Positions 49,717 through 62,384 of a stretch of 64,000 nucleotides of DNA are shown here, piece by piece. The notes under the pieces are model-generated. The model made no database searches. It saw only the letters and a list, made by a program, of their open reading frames with translations, and was not told the DNA's origin. Location of the stretch: NCBI GenBank assembly GCA_916613615.1, contig OU744736.1, positions 53,263,600 to 53,327,599 of the forward strand, in the 5' to 3' direction. The stretch's first letter is position 1. Each line of letters opens with the position of its first letter. A program made the translations under genes and the position numbers. Source of the stretch: Steromphala cineraria. Taxonomy: Eukaryota; Mollusca; Gastropoda; Trochida; Trochidae.

Positions 49717-49932
49717 TCACTTGTAGTCAATAATTGTTGACTTTTGCAACTGTTTACTATATATTTCTGATCCCAATGTCTCATCAGGTCGAATATCTAC
49801 CATCTTAGCACTCAGAGAGCTTCGAAAAACTAAGCTCAGAATATTATCCAGGCATGTATATTGCAACTGTTCCCTACATTCATCTGACATCCCACCGATG
49901 GCGAGTGTAGAGAACACATGTATGGAAGACAT
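49717..49932 (-). CDS. candidate first exon of an unrecognised minus-strand gene
   Basis: The minus-strand frame runs from ATG at 49932 and encodes about 71 residues with balanced composition, including SDECREQLQYTC and DIRPDETLG. It ends near an ACAAGTGAGG sequence that could be a splice donor just before the palindrome. A TATATAAGG lies about 85 bases upstream. Against it: an upstream out-of-frame ATG, no recognised domain, no identified downstream exon, and a length that chance can give. It could be part of a gene truncated by formation of the palindrome. Treat as a candidate only. Confidence 0.2.
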   Translation of the reverse strand: MSSIHVFSTLAIGGMSDECREQLQYTCLDNILSLVFRSSLSAKMVDIRPDETLGSEIYSKQLQKSTIIDYK

Positions 49933-50012
49933 ATATTTGAAGAAGGTTCATGATGGTGCTCTTTTCTCCCTGGTCTCTAGCATGTCGTGAACCCATCTGG
50001 TGTCGACTGTCC

Positions 50013-50024
50013 CTTATATATACT
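50013..50024 (-). promoter_or_regulatory. TATA-like box upstream of the candidate exon
   Basis: On the minus strand this reads GTATATATAAGG, a good TATA-box match at a plausible distance from the candidate ATG at 49932. AT-rich context makes chance matches likely. Confidence 0.2.
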
Positions 50025-53000
50025 ACAGACAGAGGGAGAATGAGGAGGTGACACGGTTCAGTACAATACTATCCTTGGACCGTTCTATCGGACAAAAACC
50101 GTTGGCGGAACCAGCGAGTCTGGGATTTCAAATATGGTCAATGCTGAGAGTCTTGGTAAAAGTAAACAGAATCAAGGGCAACTACAATCTATATCTAGTG
50201 AACATTTACTCATTTACTTGTGATTTTGTCAAATGCAATAACGTCAATATAACTTAAATTCCAAAACTCAAAATGCACCCCACTAATACAAAAATCGTTC
50301 ATCCGTCCTTTGAAAAGTAGTTAATTGTGGTTTGTTAACTACTACTAATGGAATTTGTTTTAAGGCAGCATAAAGTCAGTTCACCCTTTCGTACACACTG
50401 AGATCCTTTTATCGGACATAACCTAGAGTTTTGTGTTCTGTAAATGTGCAATAATGGAAATTGTATTTATTACAGTTCATCGGCATCCTACCCAGTACTG
50501 GTAAAGTATAATGTAACTGTTCTCATTATGTATATGGTTAAGTAAGAGGTCACTCCGGTTTGACATAGACTTGACCCGTGGACCAAAGGGTACACACATA
50601 GCATTTTGGTTGTTCAGTTAATGTCAGTTGTTAACGTATGGAAATTGCAGCATATTCGCAGCAACATTTTCCTTTCCCTCTTGGTTTGTTCATGTTGCAA
50701 GACCAATTGATTTCATGTGTTTACGCAAAATATGAATCCCGATATGATTGCCATCGTAGGTAATAAAGAGCATTATAACTATGCGGGATTTTAATTGTTA
50801 AATCGAATTCCCCTCTTAGCCAAGGAATGTCTTAAAACCATTAGAATCCATGTGTATGATAGAAATAAAGCCCGGGGCACTATAGCACCGCCCTGACCTT
50901 GTGACTCATGACATCCCGGCAGGTCTCTAACCGAATTATCTCCCCCTGATTGAGTTAACCTGAATTGGCAGCGTCTGAGAGTGGTCCTTCATCTGGAAGC
51001 GAAGATGAAAGTGTGTGTGAGTGAAATTATGAATGAAGAAGAATTGTAGAGCACATCACATATCCATATTGTTATTGCTCGGTTACAGTGGTGCTAATAT
51101 GAAATTGGCGAAACATCCTCTCTTTGTGTTGAACTTATCACATGCCCGAATCATGGACGCTCAGGAATAGTAGATGATAATATGGAAAATATATTGCTTA
51201 TTCAGCAAAATAATAAATTTATGTCCATGTTGGAAAACGTCCAGTATGCGGGTTTATCGTGGTATGTGGATGTGAAAAAATGATTCAAAGCACAGAATGT
51301 AAGTTTTGCCACCAGATCAGGAAGTCATTTTCGGTACCATTTGCGATTTGAATACGTCTTTAGATGGATGGAAGGATACAAAGTTTGGTTCCATTTCTTC
51401 ACAATTGCACGCTTGCTAAGGGCATTGTAATATGTTCTCGTACGAATTAAATTATAATGTATCCTATATCACAAATTCAAATTAGGATAGAGATAGGTAT
51501 GTCATGTATAATTTATTTACTATCTATCTCCTTTGCAAAAGGCAATTTAGTTGAAATTGGATTAAATATCTGCAAGACTCTACTCTAGCTCCAGTTTCGT
51601 CCTGTATTCTGTGGACGTCTCTTATGACGTCTCTGAGTTCCACCAGTGATGCCGCGGTGGAACAACCAAAAGGTTGGTAGGTAGGTAGGTAGGAGAAAGG
51701 TGAGATGAACAACCGGAAACAGAGTTTTCTTGGCCGAAGACATTTATTTATAAACATACATGTTTCTGCGCACTAGTTAAGGAATGCATGAATGCGGCCG
51801 AGACAACTATAGTTCAGGTGGTTTAGCTTTCCTTCTCCTGATTAGGTTAAGATTTTGTTTGGAGTTTACAGGCGATATTTTATGAAGCATTGACATATTA
51901 TGGGTCTAATTCTGAAGTCTTTTGTTGTTTTTGAAATGGAATACAGATGTCCTCGGGTGATTCAGGAGGCAATGAAGTAACTGTAATGCTGTTAACATCA
52001 CAATCATTCTGTTTTCTCCATAACCAAAAGAAACAAATCCTACCGGGACATCAAACCTATGTCAAACCGATGTTCAACATTGGTAATCTTTCTATTTTCG
52101 ATATACAAGAAAATCATGTTGTTTTAAGATAGATTGAATGTAATCGTGTTAACTATGAAGTTTGTCTTAAAAACAAATTCAGCAAGTTTTTGAAATTGCA
52201 AATCAAAGTTTAATGGCCCAAATGTAAAATATGAGCAAGTGTTAATCTGAACCGTAGGTTGATTTAAAAAATTTTTTTATTGAATAAAAAAAAAAATAAT
52301 GTTGAGACACAATGGTTAAAGTTGTCGTGATTATTGTCTTACATTACACGATGCATCACACCTCTTAAGTAGATTTCTTTGTAAAACAACAATGTAGCAG
52401 AAAGGTCAATGATATTTAATCGCTTTGTTTTTGTTTTGTTTTTGTTTTCAAGTCAAATTAAGTAATCATTACCCGTGAGAATAAAAAATAAAATAAAAGG
52501 TTTGGTTTCAGTGTTTTCCAACAACCAATCCGCCAAACCACGAACGGCCTTGCTTAAAAGTTTTTGAAAGACGTTATAGAAGTGCTATACAACTTATAAG
52601 GGCGCGATTGCTTTACCTTCCTTATGTGACAATCACGTTTCCGGGTATATGCTTTTTCATCTGATGGCATGCCGGGAATGACACAGTGAGGCACAAAATG
52701 GTTTTTCTCTTTTTTTTTGCAAAGATATATAATTACTTGATAAGAATGATTTTATCTTCCCACGTGAACTGATTTCTGATGACATATTTCAATCATACAT
52801 TACCAGGCATATACTTTATTTTCACAAAAAAGAGTTCCCATCTAGAACTTCTTGCTCTTCTTAACCTTCTTCTTGACAGTTTCCCTGTCGCAAAATGAGT
52901 TGGGATTAAATATTTCCACCAATCATTACAATCAAATTTTAATAGATACTGGTTCGATTCATTGGCGAATGTTACTGCTGTAAAATCCATTTTTCTGCGG

Positions 53001-54162
53001 AACACATGTTTGACTCTCTCTCCCTCCAGATGTAGCACAAGTAAACTCCTCATCTTCTGTAGTAACCAAAACATATACATGTATGAGCACTATCTAAGGT
53101 TTCTCTAGATTCCTATTTTACAATTATGTGCATAGCAAACCAAAAAAACTCATCTTCCACGGGAGGCTTGCTTGCTGGTAAAGGCTGATGTCTTGATGTC
53201 ATATTCGTTTTCAAATACGTGCCCAGTTCACATTCAAATAAAACGTTATCTTCTCAAAACCTGTGGAAGTTGTTGATGCCTAGAGAATTATCACTTTTGT
53301 ATCGGGACGTCAGTTGCTTGACCTACTTTAATTACAACCAATCAGACGTCTCAGGCTTTTTAAGCAAAGAAAGCGATCAAATCGAAAGAGATGTTAGCGG
53401 AGAGGAATCGGTTTGAGCTTCTCGGTTGGAGAAATAGGAACAATACTTTTATAACAATACAAATTATAGTATATAGATGTTTCGTTGTGACGTTCTTCCT
53501 AAAATAAGTGTACACCTATATGTCACAAAGCCTAAACAACTGTCAGTATTTTCATTTATGCCAGTAATGATGAAGAGATGCCACCTATATGTCTCTTTAA
53601 AATGTAAGAAGATTATCATCAGGGGAGATAATTGACAAATGCTTTGTCATGTGAAATGTCCACAGGGGGTAATTAGTTCTTATTTAGTTCACGCCTAATA
53701 GTGACAGGCTTTGGCGGACACGAAAGTTCAGGCTATAATCGATAATTCTCTAAAGATATTTTCTAAATTTGCGAAACATTTTTTGAAATAACTAGATAAC
53801 GAATTCTCATACTTGTCACATTGATTGAATCTTTGGAACAAAACATTTATTCTGTTACAAGAATTTGGTGACACTTCATTGGCAGTAATTGTTGAATGAT
53901 ATATCAGATGTTCACTCATATCGGTAAATTTCTTAATTCATGTCATTTTTAACAGGTTGTCAATCTATGTTTGAACAAGTTCAAGTGTCCTCCGACATAA
54001 GGTTTAGATATATTAAAAATGTTGCCCAGACACCTGCATTTCTTTGTAAACATCTTTCAACCAGTCATGTCATGTACCCAATTGCATAGTGTATTGAATT
54101 GCATTTAGTGTCTCAAGTTGAAAGGAAAACTATACACAGAAGATGTTAACTTTTACTTTTTC
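50025..54162. other. intergenic DNA without a supported gene
   Basis: Several frames of 60-95 codons occur, none with a recognisable motif. A GTAG microsatellite lies at 51672-51693. A short Ser/Glu-rich frame near 50969-51016, bounded by GGCAG and GTGAGT, might be a small exon, but nothing else supports it. Confidence 0.35.
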
Positions 54163-54562
54163 TTAAAGGTCACTGGCACGTTTCAAGTACATTTAATATT
54201 TCTAGAAAAAAACTAAATCTGTCGATGTTACCACAGCAAAATAATATTTTTTGGATAAAATATCAACTCTTAAACGAATGTAACATTGGACATTTTTGGT
54301 TCGTTTAAGAGATGACATTTTTATTAAAAAAATTGTCTTGCCTGGTAACATCGATGCAAATCCATTTCTACATCTGCAATGATTAATAGGTGTTCACAGT
54401 AAAATGACCCTCGGAGTTTTCGCTTGATACTTTCTTCTACAGCTAAACACAATCGGTTTGAGCTACTGGATGTTTGAAGATCATATTTGATACCTTTATA
54501 GACTAATTCTTAGTTTGGTAAAAATAAAGACACGAAATTGTTAAAATGTCCTACTTTACCAT
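54163..54562 (+). mobile_element. diverged relative of the TTAA MITE
   Basis: TTAA at 54163 is followed by AGGTCACTGGCACGTTT, similar to the MITE start. Internally, AATAGGTGTTCACA and GATACTTTCTTCTACAGC resemble the MITE's AAAGGTGTTCACA and ACTTTGTCCTCT parts in the same order. The right end (TGTCCTACTTTACCATTTA) is degenerate. Confidence 0.35.
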
Positions 54563-55630
54563 TTACTGAGTTATTTCAAAATGTATTGAGAGCGACAAAC
54601 TTTTACATTTACATTACATTACTTATCAACGTCAGTGAATGTTTATCGTCATTATCAATACACTAAATAACACCCGATGCATGAATGATTTGTGAAATGA
54701 TTAGTATTAATTAGTTATTCAATTCTATTCTTTATTCTCACAAAACTACCTTGGTGGTGCAAGAGCATGTTCAGATAGAACCATGGAAAATATTAAGGGA
54801 GCTGATGAAAATATGTTCACTTGTTATTTAAAAGCAAACTACGGGAACTAGAATATAAGTCTCATGAAAGTTAAACTGCAACAGCTATAAGACCGAAATT
54901 TGCTTTCATACCAATATATTTCAAAAGGAGATCCAATAGTTGCGAATTTGTTCTAAAAAGAGTTTCCAATTTAGAAAACATTAGTAAGATTGAAGTTATC
55001 ATTACATAATCTATCTGAGAAGGATTTCAACATGAGTTTGGCACATATATTCAGTGGTATCTACAGCATATACGAACCTTCTGATGGTGTTCATATGTGC
55101 AACCTTGATTTCATTTGAAATATAGCATTAACACGCACATAAACATTTACTCAGTAATCCATGTTACATTGCTTTATAAACCAGACAGCAAAATAACCTC
55201 AAGAAACTCATATTATAAGTATTGTGCTTTTCTCCTCTTGAAATGTAATAACAGCTGAGCGCTAAGATTTGTAACTTAACTAAATTTGTAAGCTTATAGG
55301 CATATACAGCAGTGTAAGCATCTGCACCAAAGAACAGTGTCGTTATGTAGCAATGGTGTTCATACATGCATACGCACCCCAACTTCATTTTACATTTGTA
55401 AAGAAAATAACCACAAAATATCTATAAAAAACAACACAAATAGAAAACAACACACCAAACTATCTCCAAGATCCCGAAATAATAGTATCGCACCCAACGC
55501 TCGCTTCTCCTCTCTCAGTGTAGTACGACCATGGGAGAGAAGTTCGATTTGCTTCAAGAGAATATATCGTGAATATATAAACATCATCTTGTGTAAGGGG
55601 ATCTATGTTGTTTGAAACCATTATACTCAC
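54563..55630. other. AT-rich DNA, nothing identified
   Basis: Overlapping short frames exist on both strands; none shows a motif. If the adjacent candidate exon is real, this would be its intron. Confidence 0.3.
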
Positions 55631-55654
55631 GGGATAACGGCGGCTGTCTGCCAT
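55631..55654 (-). CDS. candidate short first coding exon (8 codons) with strong start and donor
   Basis: On the minus strand AAGCCATGGC, a strong Kozak context, begins an eight-codon frame (MADSRRYP) that runs into a consensus donor CCC|GTGAGT. The 170 bases upstream are GC-richer than the surroundings and contain two CCATGG-type sites, which could fit a promoter or 5' UTR. Extended through the donor, the frame stays open to about 55460, but that part is probably intron. No downstream exon could be assigned, so product and gene extent are unknown. Confidence 0.25.
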
Positions 55655-57107
55655 GGCTTAACGAGTGTTCTCGCTCACAGTGACGTAAGCAAACCACATC
55701 AAGGGCTCCATGGAGCAAGTAAGCGGGTACACATGTATGCATAATTGCTGAAGACGTAGTCAATCATGATTAACACCCACGTGGCTGCATAACGTGCGTG
55801 GGCGGATACGTGTGCTTTGGTGGGAAGATAAGCTAAATATGATACAGAAAAATACTTACATTAAGCTGAAACCTTTGCAGTATGAAATTTTTGAAAACGA
55901 AACAGATAATTCATACAATCAAGATATAATTATCAAATTTCTTATCTTTTGTTGAAAGTTGTCCTTGGTATGGAGTAAAATAGTAATTGTCTTAATACCA
56001 TTGTAAATTTGGTTCATATCTCGTTTGTTCCTTTGGGTCAGGGTATTGCAAAGAAATATAAATTCAACAATTTAATGGTTTTCTATGTATCACATGTTGA
56101 CAGGACTCGAGTGCCACGTTCTAGGACGATGATTGGACGCTGTTCTAGCAGCGAAACCTCAGATATAAACAGGTAATGTGGTAATCAATAATATAGATAC
56201 TGATAATAAAACACCTTACCATGAACTCCACATCTTCCCACGGCAAGGTGAAAACGTATCGAGCAACTCTCCTCGCTTTAGACCTTGCCTTCACAAGGTA
56301 GAAAACTGGTGATCCGGAGCAGCGACACCTATCGTGATCACGAGTTACGCCCCTTATCAGCTCTTACAAAATAGCCAATGAAATTTCGGAACAAATTCAA
56401 AATACTAACAGACGATCTTTTTGAAAACTATCCGAGTGAAATTTAATTTCAAATTTCAGTCCGCATGATTGTTTTCACGTTTTTGATGAGCACCGAGAAT
56501 GCAGAGAAGACAAACATTTATGTATCACTCAAATTAATTGTTTCTCGCCCTTGTAAAAACACATACAAAAGTATTTTTTCAAATCGGTTCAGTTAACATG
56601 CTGTCTTCTGATTGGACTATTCTACTTCCGTGCAGCGGGTTGAAATGCTAGCACAGAAATCACGGCCAATGATGTCAAGGGAGGAATGGGAAAGTTAAGA
56701 AACTTTTTCGTTTCGCCCGTGACGTTGTGAAGATGTGAACTCCATGGAGATATTTTCTTTTCTTCCTACACCGACAAGAGGGAAACCCAGATGGAATGCA
56801 TGGAATGTTTATTTTGATAAATGCATTAGAATCTATACAACTGACTAAGTGTCAAAAGTGAAAAAACCCAAAAAAGACATGAACTCAATATCATCGCTCT
56901 CTCAGGAAGAAATATATATTTTAAAGAATTGACAATCTGTATGCTAATTTGTGCTTTGTACGATCTAAGCTTTGTTGGAGGTTCTGATTCATTTAGGAGA
57001 TAAACCTTGTGGGTTTTTAATTTTCTTGGTCGAACGTAGATTAGATACCTGTTGGTGTAATTCGGAGCCGAACGCGTTAGCATGATATGATGCGAATCAA
57101 ACTCTAC
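55655..57107. other. GC-richer stretch with possible exon traces
   Basis: A minus-strand open stretch at about 56220-56400 ends with WEDVEFM at a GTAAGG donor; it has no ATG and no assigned neighbours. Otherwise I see no gene or repeat. TGATTGGAC occurs at about 56609 and, in close variants, in the two large foldback structures. Confidence 0.25.
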
Positions 57108-57233
57108 TTATATAACATCCTGTCTCAGGGAACGAACGTTACGCTAACTCCACTTATCTGTACCCGTATCTGTACCCGTACAGATTAGTGGAGTTAGCGT
57201 AACGTTCGTTCCCTGAGACAGGATGCTTATATA
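57108..57233. repeat. near-perfect palindrome, 56-base arms
   Basis: The arms 57108-57163 and 57178-57233 differ at about two positions around a 14-base centre containing CCGTATCTGTACC. The core includes CGAACGTTACGCTAACTCCA. There is no coding potential, and no second copy is seen in the window. Confidence 0.92.
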
Positions 57234-60200
57234 AAGATACGGGTTGTATAATGATGAAAGACTTTTAGTAAGTATTTAGACGAAGCAACTCGCGAAACGT
57301 TTGTTGAATGTATGCATGCCGACTCGTGTCATGAAGTTCCTTTCTATGGCAGTGTGTATCAAAACGCGGTGTTCGAACGTAAGTCCAATCATAAAATAAA
57401 CCAACGGAATTCGAGGATTTAACCACCCATTGTACAGCGTTTATACAATAGAGTACTTTTCTAAGAACTCTGATGCACTCCAGTAGGAAAAACAGAACTG
57501 TAAACGTTTATTCAATTATACCCGTGAGAGTACGCTTCCTTTCACTGCACTAAAATAAGCTCTGGCCTTCTTTCCATTTTAGTAAACATGATCAGCGAAA
57601 CGTTAGCATTGTTCTGCTGCAATTATAACTGCAGGGAATAGCAACACTGATCAATTCGGTGAAAAGGATATTTTCTTGTGAAGAAATTGTGTCCAGCTTG
57701 TATTCTATATTAATGAAGATTACAAGTTTGATAAGAACAATGTTGCCGTACATTCGTTTTTCATAAAGAAACATGAACAAAAAAATTCCTTTAAGATAGT
57801 TATTGAAAATATGTACACTTAAAAACATTGGCAATAGAAAAGAACGATAAAACCCACACCGGAATGTTTGTGTAAAAGCAATGTGTTCATTGAATAAGAA
57901 AATTGCGTTGAAGTAGCTTTGTTCAGTAATATGTTCTTAATTGTTCATTATACAAAAACATAAAAAGTCAATTGTCCCATTGAAAGACATGGAGGTGTCA
58001 TATTTATGGAGGAAAATAAGTCTTGTAATAATATCTTATTTTACAACTACATGTATATCAAAACATTTTTACGTAAATTACGTAATAAATATCTCGTATA
58101 TCCGTTAAAAAAATCTACTCAATAAAAATATTTTTACAAGAACATTGTACCAATAAAGTACACGTTTGTAAGCTTTAACGAATACCCACATTGACAACAT
58201 CCATAAATTTAGTCAAGAATTTGTTTTTTAACAATAAAAAAAACCCCCAAACACTTGAGCTCATACGTATGAAGTATTCAGTTTTCTCTCAAGTATAATA
58301 GGTCAAGGATAAAGTACACGTTTCTTAAAACATTCCTGAAACAGCAAAAACCTATATAATCCTCTCATGGAGTGGGGGATAAATATACCGGCTCCTCTTC
58401 CTTCTCCGTAATTAAAAAAAATAGATATACATCTGTAAAAAATACATGTTCACTAATAGGGGGAAAAGATCGCATACCTGCCTTTACTTATGCAAATATT
58501 TTGTTATTCGTAATGTCTACGAGGAATCGAAGCCCTGAAAGAACCCAAATTATAATGTTGAATGTCCACAACAGAAGATCCATTGTACATTAACATCCTC
58601 AAATTTGACTCCCGAGAATTTGAATAGTTCATTAGAGTACGAAAGGGTAAAACTATCTAAATTATTTTTATTTTCTATTTAATTGCGTTTGGGCAAAGTA
58701 GATTTACCGATCTATTTCGTTCAGACTCAATGTAGAATATTGTAACCGAAATTTTAGAAAATTGAAATTTTGGAAGTGTGACCCTTCTGTCTATTTCATC
58801 ATACCAAATTCGAATTTTCCTAAATACTTGGCGATAACAAATATATATTCAAGATTTTTTATTTCATTCATGTATGATCTTCTGTAAGTTAATTTGATGG
58901 TATTTGATTGACGTTTAAACTGAATCGCGCTATTTGCACAAAGACAGTACCAACAGCATGATAGTCATCTGTAAGAGAACAAACCCTCGGTAATCAGCTA
59001 TACACAATGGTGGTGAAAAAATGGTATTTGATATGTCTTCATAGAAGAGTTATATGTAACATATGCTGTAACATTTTTTAATTTTAATAGTATAATGTTA
59101 TCAAAGTAATACATAAATTCCTTTCATGTTTGACTCATATAAGTATCCAATTATATCTTATTACTATTTCTGAATTACTTTTAAGCCATCGATGCCACCT
59201 GTTCATAAATATCAATATGTTAAAGTAAAGTTGACAATGAAAATTGTTATTTTTTAAGGATATCAACAACATTATCTTCCTGTTTCAATAGAATGGAAAA
59301 TGTATTGATATATGAAGAGTTGATTGGGTTTATTTGGTAACTCGTCTGTCATATTTCAACTTTTCCATACTGTCAATAAGATATTGCAAATATCATCACA
59401 AACGTTTAAATGTAATTGTAAGTTTGAAGATCAAGTAGTGTGTTAATTTCCACCTGTAAAACACAACCCTCCCTCGTTTTATCGCTAAAGGTATAGTATA
59501 CAATTTTTATTACAGTCTTACGATTTTTATCATATCAAACATGTCTCTGATTGATAATGATTCCATGTTTTATAGTATGATTCATCATCGTTTTATCTTA
59601 TTTTCGGCTCATACTTGGCGTGATATCAATGAACTAAGGAAATGATACGTGACGTCATCTGTGTTTTATCAATAAGGCAAATGTAGAGAAAGTATGATAT
59701 ATACAAGTTTACTATCTATAATTGTTTTGCAAAATGTGGATATATATATCAATGCTATAACGTTCATCTCACTTTCCTACCATGGTGAACGTGTACATCA
59801 TACTTCTCATATTTTAAGCATATTCCCCGGGTGTAATAGTCAATAACTTTCCCGCCTAATTATTCATACCAGTCTCACACCTATAACACATGCTATTTTC
59901 GTTTCGTTTCATACCGAGTTCTAAGCTCGTTCACTGATAAATATAACACTGAATATTGGTGTGAATCATCCATAAAATCCTCATTTCAAAATAACAGTTA
60001 AATTCAAACTCAATCTCGGTTTGACTTCTGGTCAGAGCGTCCTGTTAAACAAAACAAAGTACCTTAAATAAAATTGATATACATGTATTCTCAACCGTCT
60101 AATCAAATTTCGTCCTTAAGCAAAACAGAGCACCGAATGAAACATCAGGTCTCCAAAACTCCACATCTACATGAAGGAATCCAATGCGAGTAGTCCCCGC

Positions 60201-61082
60201 AATTCATCCCCTTCCTTTGTAGCCAGCTAAATGTGTTCTACACTGGAGTTTGTACTTAATTATAGTCCTCTCTTGTCCATTCCCAACAGTCGAGGGATCT
60301 GGATTTTCTTCCCCGTGAGACACCCAATATCCTGAAGAGACTGTAAACGAATTTGGGGGAGAGAGATTAAGTTAGTTGGAATTACGGCCCGTATCCAGCA
60401 TTGCGCGTCTGATTGAGGTAGCACAAGGAATGCTGTGTTCCTGGTATTGAATTCTGGTCAATCATTGATGGTTCAAATAACTCATAATTACATCAAGGGG
60501 ATGCAATTTGTAACGTTATTCGTGAATAATGTCAGGGTTAGTTTTCATGGAATTACCAAATGATATAAATTATTGTTTGATGATGGAATTTCCTTAGTGG
60601 AGAAGACAGGGCATATGTTTGAGGTCTGGCGGTTGTGTCGCTGTGCCAAGAGAAGACATATCCTTACATAGAGGCTGTTCTCCTCAATTTCATCTTTAAC
60701 TCCCTCACATTTTCACCAAATATATATCAAATTCCTTGTCCTTTGTTCCTTTATCCTTTATCACATCTGCGCACCTCTTTTTCGTAAATTAGAGGAGAGT
60801 CATGTCGTTTATCAGAAGTAAATGTTCACCAAGCTAGACAGGGTTGTATCTGTACTGTTACCATACCTCAGGAAAAGTTAGCCTTGAATATTGGTTCTCA
60901 ATTATCACTACAACTCTTTGTTCGCGGGATACGACAATTTCGAAGAACTAAGTCACGACTTTCAAACGGGTCAAAGAACGTTTTCATTTGTTACCAAGTC
61001 AACTTTCACATTAGAGACATTAGTTTTGCCATTCGCTAGTTAGGATATATATGTCATGTCTATCAACCTATCATACTCAAAT
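57234..61082. other. AT-rich DNA, no supported gene
   Basis: Short frames only. A TGACGTCA lies at 59650-59657. Near 60286 a pyrimidine-rich run ending CCCAACAG precedes about 25 bases and a GTGAGA, which could mimic a tiny exon. Confidence 0.35.
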
Positions 61083-62384
61083 AATTACAAAATGGTTTTG
61101 TTACACTAATTTCCGCGATTCTGATTGGACGAAAGTGCTCAAAAACCTGCTGCCATTTAAGGATTGTTTTACATGTTTTGTGCCTCTATCGATGTATAAC
61201 AGCAACAAATTGTATAAAATCGCGTAGCGTAGCGTAGCGATTTTATACCAAATTTGTTGCTGTTATACATCGATAGAGGCACAAAACATGTAAAAAAATC
61301 CTTATAATTACAAAATCGACATTTTAACAAAGTTTTTCCTAACTATTTTCAAAAAATCTGTCATCAATGTCGTGAAATTGTGGTTTGTTACACGAAACAA
61401 TACAAAGTTGAATCAAAATTGAGAACTCCATAAACTAAAACGGCCGAAGATTTAATTTCGTTTTCGCAACCATTGACACCGATGCAATCACAATTCGTTT
61501 TAACCGGAATCCGCATTTTCGGAATAACCCTAATTAGCATATCACACGACGTTCAAAATGTCCGCCGTTTGCCGAGCGAACAAGCTTGAGGACTCGTAGT
61601 TGTTTAAATGCAGTCTTTCCGGTGAATGTATGGATTATGTTAGGGAGAAGAATGTATTTACTTGTTACAAACGCAGGTGGGAAGTGATAAGATATGTTAT
61701 ATCTGTCTTTGCAACAGAATGTAACTCGCAACTGTCAAAACCGAACTATTGCGTCAAGTGATTGTGACGTCACAAGGAATGAATGCACATGGTATGGTTG
61801 CAAATTTTTCTGCATTTATCGAGAAATGGCAGCAGGTTTTTGAGCGCTCTCGTCCAATCAGAATCCCGGAAATTAGTGTAGCAAATCCATTTTGTAATTA
61901 TTTCTCGATAAATGCAGACAAATTTGCAACCATACCATGTGCATTCATTCCTTGTGACGTCACAATCACCGGTTTTGACAGCTGAGAGTTACGTTCTGTT
62001 GCAAAGACAGATATAACATATCTTATCACTTCCCACCTGCGTTTGTAACAAGAAAATACATTCTTCTCCCTAACAGAATCCGTACATTCACCGGAAAGAC
62101 TGCATTTTAATAACTACGAGTTCTCAAACTTGTTCGCTCCGTGCGTCTAACAAACGGCGGACATTTTGAACGTCGTGTGATATGCTAATTAGGGTTATTC
62201 CGAAAATGCGGATTCCGGTTAAGACGAATTGTGATTGCATGGGTGTCAATGGTTGCGAAAACGAAATTAAATCTTCGGCCGTTTTAGTTTATTGAGTTCT
62301 CAATTTTGATTCAACTTTGTATTGTTTCGTGTTACAAACCACAATTTCACGACATTGATGACAGCTTTTTAAAAAATAATTAGG
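61083..62384. mobile_element. compound foldback element
   Basis: The order is X (61083-61154), a hairpin Y (61159-61304), arm Z (61338-61827), inverted X (61828-61899), and inverted Z (61900-62384). Z and its inverse are near-identical over about 485 bases, and X and its inverse over 72. Each Z arm carries TGACGTCA (61765 and 61955). Frames reading across the arms are symmetric by-products of the palindrome. The repeat structure resembles foldback-type elements. No transposase is encoded. Confidence 0.85.
61159..61304. repeat. hairpin with ~65-base arms and a GTAGC loop
   Basis: The arms 61159-61223 and 61237-61304 pair with a few small indels. Their core is ATCGATGTATAACAGCAACA. The loop is a tandem GTAGC repeat. 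Confidence 0.9.

Noticed and set aside
51524..51757. 77-codon minus frame containing LVELRDVIRDVHRIQDETGA
   Set aside because: It reads like protein over about 30 residues, but part is a GTAG microsatellite and no splice site or family was found.
52793..53080. 95-codon minus frame rich in Arg, Trp and Phe
   Set aside because: No motif, no promoter, no paralogue; a length expected by chance.
61749..61985. 78-codon frame across the 61-kb palindrome centre
   Set aside because: It reads from one arm into the other and is a by-product of the inverted repeat.
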